From PVC group bacterium (GTDB lineage: Bacteria; GCA-001730085; JADFSZ01): a stretch of DNA of 8,834 bases. Where the stretch lies: assembly GCA_022560555.1 (NCBI GenBank), contig JADFSZ010000064.1, positions 1 through 8,834 on the forward strand, read 5' to 3'. Under the pieces are notes generated by a model that saw only the letters and a program-made list of their open reading frames with translations, was not told the origin of the DNA and did no database searches. Both the position numbers and the translations under genes were made by a program. Position 1 is the first letter of the stretch, and the number at the start of each line of letters is the position of its first letter. Below are positions 1-4,846 of the stretch, piece after piece.

Positions 1-242
1 AAATTGATGTTTATCACAGTCCCTGTTTTGTTCATCGCTTTTAGTAAAATCCCGCTCGTACAGCCAATGTCCACAATGGACGTATTTTGATTAAACAATT
101 CCGGAAAACATTTTTTGAAATATTGATACAACCGATAAAAACGTATTTGATTGATGTAAATATCCGGATGTGCCTCACTTTGGCGCATCGGTTCATACAA
201 ATAATGCCTTTTAACGGTTTCATACGGGAACAATTGGGTCAT
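1..242 (-). CDS. SAM-dependent methyltransferase, N-terminal part only (runs off left edge)
   Basis: The minus strand is open from an ATG at 242 to the window edge (80 codons). The translation contains TSIVDIGCTSGILLKAM at about residues 54-70, a class I methyltransferase motif I (VDIGCTSG) that binds S-adenosylmethionine. Before it lies a helical, Tyr- and Arg-rich stretch (YLYEPMRQSEAHPDIYINQIRFY, quoted in part: YEPMRQSEAH). Motif I this close to the start suggests a small-molecule or sugar methyltransferase, and the neighbouring polysaccharide genes suggest a glycan target; this is inference. The ATG at 242 has no clear ribosome binding site. The same frame continues upstream to a TAA at 293-291, so the true N-terminus may lie further upstream and be frameshifted (see the separate entry for 243-312). 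The C-terminal part, including the remaining SAM-binding motifs, is outside the window, so the exact family cannot be named. Confidence 0.75.
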   Translation of the reverse strand, partial: MTQLFPYETVKRHYLYEPMRQSEAHPDIYINQIRFYRLYQYFKKCFPELFNQNTSIVDIGCTSGILLKAMNKTGTVININ

Positions 243-312
243 TCCGGGTAAATTATTAATAAGGTTTTTTAAGCGTATGAAGAAGCGTTTTTAACGATTC
301 AAAATAGTGCAC
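243..312 (-). pseudogene. Probable frameshifted N-terminus of the methyltransferase
   Basis: In the neighbouring minus-strand frame, a GTG at 312-310 lies 10 nt after a purine-rich AAGGG (327-323) and reads VHYFESLKTLLHTLKKPY before a TAA. Removing one A from the six-A run at 270-265 joins this frame to the methyltransferase frame, giving ...FESLKTLLHTLKNLINNLPGM..., a smooth amphipathic N-terminus typical of such enzymes. Either a one-base indel in the homopolymer (mutation or sequencing error) has broken the gene, or translation starts later at the ATG at 242. The join is my reconstruction, not something the sequence encodes as it stands. Confidence 0.4.
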
Positions 313-392
313 TTGTGATACACCCTTCGCACCGATTTTACAATAATCGGCGGAATGAAGTCATAAACATTGATCTTTAACTGTCTTTTCAT
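291..392 (-). pseudogene. 33-codon ORF with a 'DFIPPI' N-terminus, likely methyltransferase remnant
   Basis: An ATG at 392 (preceded in frame by TAA ACA ACA GAC) opens a 33-residue frame, MKRQLKINVYDFIPPIIVKS followed by VRRVYHKCTILNR and a stop. A start of the type 'xDFIPPI(I/L)' followed by basic residues is common at the N-terminus of methyltransferases encoded in polysaccharide clusters, notably the TIGR04325 type, where an aromatic 'YGFFGNY' stretch normally follows. Here the similarity ends after about 27 residues and no such stretch is found in another frame. There is no clear ribosome binding site. It is best read as the stub of a deleted or recombined gene, overlapping the possible N-terminus of the next methyltransferase. 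A genuine short peptide cannot be excluded. Confidence 0.35.
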
Positions 393-565
393 GTCTGTTG
401 TTTATGCCGAAAACCCAACCGTCAATCCAAAGAATAAATACAAATGCGTTTCTTCCCTGCCCAGCTCCGCCCTGTCAGTCACATTTTATCCGTGACCTAC
501 AAAGATTTCTTTCATCGAAATAGCTTCTTAATTAATCCTTCTTTACCATTTACTATGTGCTTCCT
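393..565. other. Gene-poor spacer between the sugar transferase and the methyltransferase remnants
   Basis: I see no convincing gene, promoter or terminator here. Minus-strand reading gives only short fragments, the longest being a GTG-started 26-residue frame (482-402) ending LYLFFGLTVGFSA, which resembles the start of a membrane segment but has no recognisable family. Together with the flanking 33-codon remnant, the stretch looks like decayed coding DNA. Since no terminator stands between the sugar transferase stop and the methyltransferase, transcription may run through. Confidence 0.4.
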
Positions 566-1237
566 TTACAGTCCTTCTGCCCGAAATACAGTTTTAACCG
601 AGCTAAACATAATCCCAATATCGTATAAAAAGCTTTTCCACACCGATTGAGTCAAAATACGATCGATATATTCATAATCTAAAGCTCGTTCTTCTTCTAA
701 ATTTTTATATATTCCCTTATGAATCTGAGTCCAGCCCGTTAAGCCTGCTTTCATAATTTTTTTCCGGTAAATTCCCTGCTTAATTTCTTCATTGTAATCA
801 TCTACCGGCCAGGGACGCGGCCCAACAAAACTGATTTCACCTTTTAAGATATGGATCAACTGAAGAATTTCATCTAGATAATACTTTTTTAAATATCGTC
901 CGACATGCGTCACATTTTTATCATCACGTTCCATATCCTTTATTTTATTGATACGACCTTGTTTGTTTCGCATTTCTTTTAAGATAGAATACTGGATAAT
1001 TCTGAACTTAATCAGCCGAAAAACTTTTCCTTCAGATATGCGATCCTCAAAATACAGTATCGGCCCCTGATCTTCTTTCCAAATCCATCCCGAACATTTT
1101 AATAGAATAGCGATCACTAAAAAAAGAGGTGATAGAAAAAGGATTAAAAGAAAGGAAAATATTTTATCAAATATGTTTTTCACTATGGAATACCTGATTG
1201 GATCCTTGTACGAATCGTATTTTATTGTTGGGCTCAT
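566..1237 (-). CDS. Bacterial sugar transferase (undecaprenyl-phosphate phosphoglycosyl transferase)
   Basis: A 223-residue enzyme of the monotopic phosphoglycosyl transferase family (PF02397, like the catalytic part of WcaJ, WbaP and ExoY). Such enzymes move a sugar phosphate from a UDP-sugar to undecaprenyl phosphate at the inner face of the membrane and so start a polysaccharide repeat unit. Visible features: one hydrophobic re-entrant segment at about 25-47; GPILYFEDRISEGKVFRLIKFR at 58-79, quoted in part, the usual substrate-binding stretch; LDEILQLIHILKGEISFVGP at 121-140 with the catalytic Asp-Glu pair D122-E123 and GPRP at 139-142; AGLTGWTQI at 164-172. The length fits the short form without the N-terminal four-TM domain. 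The usual 'KFRT/SM' reads KFRII here. Its ATG overlaps the stop of the regulator gene (ATGA, 1237-1234) and has no Shine-Dalgarno of its own, so it is probably translated by coupling. The sugar specificity cannot be told from sequence. Confidence 0.93.
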   Translation of the reverse strand: MSPTIKYDSYKDPIRYSIVKNIFDKIFSFLLILFLSPLFLVIAILLKCSGWIWKEDQGPILYFEDRISEGKVFRLIKFRIIQYSILKEMRNKQGRINKIKDMERDDKNVTHVGRYLKKYYLDEILQLIHILKGEISFVGPRPWPVDDYNEEIKQGIYRKKIMKAGLTGWTQIHKGIYKNLEEERALDYEYIDRILTQSVWKSFLYDIGIMFSSVKTVFRAEGL

Positions 1238-1716
1238 AAGAATTTTGTAATTGTGTTAAATAAAGTTTGCATCTTCTTTTGATTTTTTTGCAAATATTTC
1301 ATCCTTTTTTCAAAAAATTCGGCTAAGGATTTATCTTCAGGCCTTGTCCACTCATAGTCTTTGTGATTCGTTTCACTGATTTCTCCGAGCATTCTCAAAC
1401 GCCGATTTATGGCATCTAAAAGCCGTTTGTTAACGATTTTTTTAAAATCAACTTCGGCCTCATAATAATCCCTTCGGTCTCCTTTAACCCAAACGCGATT
1501 GCACCCTCCCCACTTTTCCAGCTCCCGGATGTTGATACTGATACTTCCTTTACTGACATGGAGCGCGTTCATTATATCATTTAGACTCAGAGGTTTAGGG
1601 CTAAGATAAAGAACAGCATGTATTTGACCGAATATCTTGCTAAATCCGAATAAAGAGGAAAGAAAACCAAACTTCTCAACAAACTGGTCATGCGTTTCTT
1701 TTAATTTTGCATGCAT
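1234..1716 (-). CDS. GbsR/MarR-family winged-helix transcriptional regulator
   Basis: A 160-residue DNA-binding protein. The winged helix spans about residues 25-85: FGQIHAVLYLSPKPLSLNDI at 29-48, then the recognition helix SKGSISINIRELEKWG at 55-70, then the wing with VWVKGDRRDYYEAE at 75-88, the hallmark string of GbsR-like proteins. A charged, likely coiled-coil tail (about 132-155) would mediate dimerisation. The founding member, Bacillus GbsR, represses choline/betaine genes, but relatives also occur beside polysaccharide genes, and here the gene is coupled to a sugar transferase and divergent from wecB. A polysaccharide role is therefore inferred from context. The ATG at 1716 is preceded by GAGGG (complement of 1723-1727) six bases upstream, a good ribosome binding site. 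A perfect palindrome at 1740-1759, between its predicted promoter and its start, suggests autoregulation. Effector unknown. Confidence 0.9.
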   Translation of the reverse strand: MHAKLKETHDQFVEKFGFLSSLFGFSKIFGQIHAVLYLSPKPLSLNDIMNALHVSKGSISINIRELEKWGGCNRVWVKGDRRDYYEAEVDFKKIVNKRLLDAINRRLRMLGEISETNHKDYEWTRPEDKSLAEFFEKRMKYLQKNQKKMQTLFNTITKFL

Positions 1717-1739
1717 GGGGCACCCTCGTAGGTTTATAA

Positions 1740-1759
1740 CGTTTAGAATGTACTAAACG
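1740..1759. promoter_or_regulatory. Palindrome CGTTTAG-N6-CTAAACG, candidate operator of the GbsR-like regulator
   Basis: Two perfect 7-base arms, CGTTTAG (1740-1746) and CTAAACG (1753-1759), are separated by AATGTA. The centre-to-centre spacing of 13 bp suits a winged-helix dimer. Related half-sites lie alongside: GTTTA again at 1732 and TACTAA at both 1751 and 1761, the latter pair one helical turn apart. The site falls just downstream of the predicted transcription start of the regulator, where a bound dimer would block its own transcription. The wecB promoter is 80 bp away, so control of wecB is less certain. The palindrome is seen directly; binding is inferred. Confidence 0.6.
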
Positions 1760-1768
1760 ATACTAATC

Positions 1769-1798
1769 TATATAACCTATTTTCCCGTCTGTTGTCAA
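1769..1798 (-). promoter_or_regulatory. Predicted sigma-70-type promoter for the regulator / sugar transferase operon
   Basis: On the minus strand, a perfect TTGACA (-35; complement of 1793-1798) is followed after 18 bases by TATATA (-10; complement of 1769-1774). Transcription would begin near 1762 and leave a leader of about 45 nt before the ATG at 1716. The -10 box is only a partial match to TATAAT, so the promoter may be of moderate strength. Confidence 0.55.
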
Positions 1799-1840
1799 CT
1801 AAAAAAAAGGGACCGACCATAAAATCGCATTTCAGGCAAC

Positions 1841-1869
1841 TTGACAAATATCAATGGATTAGGTAGTAT
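1841..1869 (+). promoter_or_regulatory. Predicted promoter of wecB
   Basis: TTGACA at 1841-1846 is a perfect -35 box, followed by a 17-base spacer and TAGTAT at 1864-1869, which keeps the key A2 and T6 of the -10 consensus. Transcription would start near 1876 and give a leader of about 30 nt. The -35 sits in an imperfect palindrome (TTGACAAATATCAA, 1841-1854), which could be a binding site but is short and AT-rich. Confidence 0.65.
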
Positions 1870-1905
1870 TGCGCTTCAGTTTCTGCTTGAAAATGCTATG
1901 GATTC

Positions 1906-3042
1906 ATGATGCCTATGCGAAAAGCAAAAATTCTTCATATTGTGGGAGCTCGGCCGAATTTTGTCAAAATCGCGCCTCTGATGGACGAGCTTCATCGCCA
2001 CAGATCATCCTTCACTCAAAAATTGGTCCACACCGGACAACATTATGGCTCCAATATGTCTGATCCGTTTTTCAAGGACCTGAATATAATCAGACCAGAT
2101 CATAATCTGAACGTCCAATCAGGGACCCATGCCGTACAAACAGCCAAAATGATGATGAGGATTGAGCCCATCCTTCGGAAATATAAACCTGATCTGGTCG
2201 TCGTTGTCGGTGATGTGAATTCAACATTGGCGGGGGCCCTCACAGCTTCAAAATTAGGAATCCCTCTTGCCCATATCGAGTCGGGATTACGCAGTTTTGA
2301 CCGGACCATGCCTGAAGAAATCAACCGCTTGTTAACCGACCGTTTATCTTCATTTCTTTTCACAACTTCTCCCGAAGCAAAAACAAATTTAATAAATGAA
2401 GGTGTTTCAGAGTCAAACATCTTTTATACCGGGAACATTATGATAGATACTCTTTTTAAGCTCCGGTCTCGATGGGGGAAAAGCCGAATATTGAACAAGC
2501 TTGGATTGATGAATGGAAAAAAAACCATGGACTACATCCTCCTCACCCTCCATCGTCCGTCTAATGTGGATGACAAAAAATCTTTACAGGAAGTCTTTCG
2601 TGCGTTAAAAGCGATCCCATGTCACATACCCATTGTTTATCCTGTTCATCCCCGAACAAAAAAATCCATCCAAAAACTTGGCCTATCCGGACAAATGCAT
2701 CAAATAGTAAATATGATCCGGATATCTCCTCTCGGATATCTGGATTTTATGAAGCTTATGAGTCAATCTTTATGCGTATTGACGGATTCCGGAGGTGTCC
2801 AGGAAGAAACGACTGTTCTCGACATTCCATGTTTAACGCTAAGATCAAATACGGAACGTCCGATTACTGTGACAAAAGGCACAAATGTTTTAGTCGGCAC
2901 TCAATCGCACAGGATGATCAAGGAGATCCGCGATATCTTAGATGGTAAGAAGAAAAAAGGTAAAATTCCAAAGTATTGGGACGGAAAATCAGCCAAGCGT
3001 ATTGTCAATGTTCTTAAGCAAAATCTGGCGAGTCTCATATAA
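1906..3042 (+). CDS. wecB: UDP-N-acetylglucosamine 2-epimerase, non-hydrolysing
   Basis: A 378-residue cytoplasmic enzyme that interconverts UDP-GlcNAc and UDP-ManNAc, supplying ManNAc-type sugars for surface polysaccharide. It has the two-domain GT-B fold of the family and nearly every landmark: GARPNFVKIAPLM at 14-26, HTGQHY at 42-47, VGDVNSTLAGA at 101-111, HIESGLRS at 123-130 and MPEEINR at 135-141 with the catalytic acids, TLHRPSNVDD at 214-223 with the active-site His, YPVHPRTKK at 245-253, LTDSGGVQEE at 292-301 and a TERP at 316-319 that binds UDP. Length is normal (about 370-380). The start is not certain: ATG at 1906, 1909 and 1915 are all in frame, and only a weak GGA (1900-1902) precedes them. 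The family usually begins close to 'ILHIVGARPN', so all three are possible. It is divergent from the regulator/sugar transferase pair and followed by no obvious terminator. Confidence 0.95.
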   Translation: MMPMRKAKILHIVGARPNFVKIAPLMDELHRHRSSFTQKLVHTGQHYGSNMSDPFFKDLNIIRPDHNLNVQSGTHAVQTAKMMMRIEPILRKYKPDLVVVVGDVNSTLAGALTASKLGIPLAHIESGLRSFDRTMPEEINRLLTDRLSSFLFTTSPEAKTNLINEGVSESNIFYTGNIMIDTLFKLRSRWGKSRILNKLGLMNGKKTMDYILLTLHRPSNVDDKKSLQEVFRALKAIPCHIPIVYPVHPRTKKSIQKLGLSGQMHQIVNMIRISPLGYLDFMKLMSQSLCVLTDSGGVQEETTVLDIPCLTLRSNTERPITVTKGTNVLVGTQSHRMIKEIRDILDGKKKKGKIPKYWDGKSAKRIVNVLKQNLASLI

Positions 3043-3095
3043 CTCGAAATGACTCCCCCAAGAACCCAAAAAAATTCATGACATGAAAATCGTAC

Positions 3096-3134
3096 CACTT
3101 CAGGGCTATTGATAAATATTGACAAGCTGAAGTG
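3096..3134. repeat. 8-bp inverted repeat CACTTCAG / CTGAAGTG around a -35 box
   Basis: CACTTCAG at 3096-3103 and its exact complement CTGAAGTG at 3127-3134 flank 23 bases that include the predicted -35 of the next gene. The arms are 31 bp apart centre to centre, about three helical turns, so they would face the same side of the DNA. No T-run follows, which argues against a wecB terminator. A regulatory site is possible; chance is not excluded. Confidence 0.4.
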
Positions 3135-3147
3135 ATTATAGTATAAA
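3119..3147 (+). promoter_or_regulatory. Predicted promoter of the HAMP protein gene, almost leaderless
   Basis: TTGACA at 3119-3124, a 17-base spacer, then TATAAA at 3142-3147 (5 of 6 matches). The start of transcription would fall near 3154-3155, one or two bases before the ATG at 3156, so the message would have almost no leader. At the same time AAAGG (3145-3149) stands six bases before the ATG and would be a good ribosome binding site for any transcript that begins further upstream. Confidence 0.6.
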
Positions 3148-3155
3148 GGCTTATC

Positions 3156-3779
3156 ATGAAAATCGGCGGTAAAATCATCCGAACACAATATCTTGTCGAT
3201 AAGCGCTACCAAGTGCGTCATATTGTCTACGTGGGACTGATAATCTTTGTCAGCTGTATGATTTTAGGCTATCTCGTTTATCTTGGATCCTGGGCATATG
3301 CGGTCAACAAAACTCTTCAGAGCGTAAATCTGTATCCGGGGGAGCACTTAACCCTCGTCACCAAAACTTTTCTCATTAAAAGCGCAACATTTATTCTGGT
3401 GCTATCTCTAGTATTTGCCTGTCTTTGGAGCTTATTATTTTCTCACAAAATTGCAGGGCCTGCGTTGCGATTTAAAAAAACATTGGATGAAATCGCGTCA
3501 GGAAGGAAATCCCGCATTATCAAACTACGCAAAGGAGATTACCTAAAAGATCTCGCATCATCTTTCAACACAACCCTGGAATCCATAGAATCACGGAATG
3601 AAAGCCAGCTAACTCTGATCCATAAAATGCAAAAAGAGCTCCAGCAGTTAATTCAACTAACTCAAAGCTCAACACCATCCGAATCAGAAATCAAAACAAT
3701 CGCGCAGGATTTGGCAAGCAATATGGAGCACCTTCAAAAACTTTCTTCCACAATAGATCCCCCCACGCTTCAAAAATAA
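3156..3779 (+). CDS. Two-TM membrane protein with a HAMP domain and no output domain
   Basis: A 207-residue protein of unknown role. Order of parts: a short basic cytoplasmic N-terminus (1-21), TM1 (about 22-45), a small extracytoplasmic loop of about 27 residues (46-72), TM2 (about 73-96), a HAMP domain (about 95-147) beginning with SHKIAGPALRFKKTLDEIASG, then a Gln/Glu/Leu-rich coiled coil (about 148-175) and a polar tail. The 'SHKIAGP' entry to HAMP is a familiar signature of short sensor-like proteins in deltaproteobacterial and candidate-phylum genomes. HAMP domains normally carry a signal from the membrane to a kinase, cyclase or chemotaxis domain; none is present here and no stop or frameshift hides one. 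It may signal through a partner protein. It has its own promoter and a strong terminator, so it is a single-gene unit, convergent with ilvE. Confidence 0.85.
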   Translation: MKIGGKIIRTQYLVDKRYQVRHIVYVGLIIFVSCMILGYLVYLGSWAYAVNKTLQSVNLYPGEHLTLVTKTFLIKSATFILVLSLVFACLWSLLFSHKIAGPALRFKKTLDEIASGRKSRIIKLRKGDYLKDLASSFNTTLESIESRNESQLTLIHKMQKELQQLIQLTQSSTPSESEIKTIAQDLASNMEHLQKLSSTIDPPTLQK

Positions 3780-3810
3780 AAAGGCATGCCCATAAGACAT
3801 GCCTTTCTTT
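3780..3810. terminator. Bidirectional rho-independent terminator between the HAMP gene and ilvE
   Basis: AAAGGCATG (3780-3788) pairs perfectly with CATGCCTTT (3798-3806) around a nine-base loop. On the plus strand it is followed by TTTCTTT; on the minus strand by TTTTTATTTTTG. It starts right after the HAMP stop codon and lies 28 bases beyond the ilvE stop, so it can end both convergent transcripts. Confidence 0.85.
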
Positions 3811-3837
3811 AATGAAGGGTATATATTTTATTTAAAT

Positions 3838-4761
3838 TTAGAGATATTTGAGCCAACCAAAGAGATCCGGCTCCTCCCCTTTGACTAATCGAAAAAAACG
3901 TTCTTGAATCTTCTCCGTGATCGGCCCCCTCTTTCCATTCCCAATCGGAATCTTATCAACACTCCGAATGGGGGTAATTTCGGCAGCTGTCCCGGTAAAA
4001 AAGGCTTCATCCGCTATAGTGAGAAATTCTCTCGGTATATTTTCCTCGATAACCTCAATTTCCATATCCCGGGCTAATACTTTCACTACGTCCCGTGTTA
4101 TCCCAAGCAGTATAGAGGCTCCCATAGGAGGCGTATAAATTTTTCCGTCACGAATGATAAAAATATTTTCTCCGCTTCCCTCCGAAATCATCCCATGGCT
4201 GTCAAGAATGATCGATTCCGCATATCCGTCAAGAACCGCCTCCATTTTCATCAGTTGAGAATGAAGATAGTTTCCGGCCGCTTTCGCCATAGCCGGAAAC
4301 GTATTCGGCGCGATACGATTCCAAGAAGAGAACTTCACATCAATCCCGGCCTCTATACTGTCGGCACCGAGATACGCCCCCCATTCCCAAACCGCAATAG
4401 AAACGTGAATCGGAGATGACAATGGATTCAGTCCGAGATCTCCAAGGCCCCGAAAAACAAACGGACGTACATAACAAGCATCAAAATTATTAGCCCTAAC
4501 CGTCTCACAAACTTTATCACAAAATTCTTTCTGTGAGAGGGGGATGTCCATTCGATAAATCTTCGCCGATTCGTAGAGACGGCGTATGTGGGGCTCCAGG
4601 CGAAAAATAGCGGACCCTTTTTTCGTCTTATACGTACGCAACCCTTCAAATACACAGGATCCATAGTGAAGGGCATGACTCAAGATGCTCACCTGCGCAT
4701 TCTCAAAATCTATGGTTTTTCCGTCAAACCAAACTTTTTTTCCAAAATTCAATCCAGCCAT
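3838..4761 (-). CDS. ilvE: Branched-chain amino acid aminotransferase
   Basis: A 307-residue fold-type IV PLP enzyme (E. coli IlvE has 309) that interconverts leucine, isoleucine and valine with their 2-oxo acids using glutamate/2-oxoglutarate; 2-ketoisovalerate is also the precursor of pantoate. Landmarks: HALHYGSCVFEGLRTY at 29-44, FRLEPHIRRLYESAK at 53-67, VRPFVFRG at 98-105, the PLP-binding Lys160 in FPAMAKAAGNYLHSQ at 155-169, ISEGSGENIF at 192-201 with Glu194, GITRD at 220-224, and FTGTAAEITPIRSVD at 255-269. The C-terminus with GWLKYL matches the usual end of the family. The ATG at 4761 has an AAAAGG ten bases upstream. It follows the TPR gene with an 85-nt gap that holds its own promoter, and ends at a shared terminator. 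No missing residue noticed. Confidence 0.96.
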   Translation of the reverse strand: MAGLNFGKKVWFDGKTIDFENAQVSILSHALHYGSCVFEGLRTYKTKKGSAIFRLEPHIRRLYESAKIYRMDIPLSQKEFCDKVCETVRANNFDACYVRPFVFRGLGDLGLNPLSSPIHVSIAVWEWGAYLGADSIEAGIDVKFSSWNRIAPNTFPAMAKAAGNYLHSQLMKMEAVLDGYAESIILDSHGMISEGSGENIFIIRDGKIYTPPMGASILLGITRDVVKVLARDMEIEVIEENIPREFLTIADEAFFTGTAAEITPIRSVDKIPIGNGKRGPITEKIQERFFRLVKGEEPDLFGWLKYL

Positions 4762-4804
4762 AGCTTTATAACCTTTTCTTTATCTGTTCGTTAACACCGC
4801 TGAC

Positions 4805-4833
4805 ATTGTATAGAATCATCCATCGTCTGGCAA
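4805..4833 (-). promoter_or_regulatory. Predicted promoter of ilvE
   Basis: On the minus strand TTGCCA (-35, 5 of 6; complement of 4828-4833), a 17-base spacer and TACAAT (-10, 5 of 6; complement of 4805-4810). Transcription would start near 4798 with a leader of about 37 nt, too short for a leader-peptide attenuator. ilvE can therefore be transcribed apart from the pan/TPR genes upstream, though no terminator blocks readthrough from them. Confidence 0.65.
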
Positions 4834-4846
4834 TCAAAATCTGAAT

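Noticed and set aside
41-223. Minus-strand 60-residue frame with ATG
   Set aside because: It is an out-of-frame shadow of the methyltransferase fragment, whose frame carries the VDIGCTSG motif and is open to the edge.
402-482. GTG-started 26-residue minus-strand frame ending LYLFFGLTVGFSA
   Set aside because: Too short, weak ribosome binding site and no recognisable family; mentioned only as possible decayed coding DNA.
444-650. Plus-strand 68-residue frame
   Set aside because: Half of it lies antisense to the sugar transferase, it lacks a ribosome binding site and its composition is not protein-like.
1841-1854. TTGACAAATATCAA near-palindrome, similar to TTGATAAATATTGACAA at 3109-3125
   Set aside because: Both are AT-rich and include -35 boxes; the resemblance is in part inverted and not strong enough to claim a shared operator.
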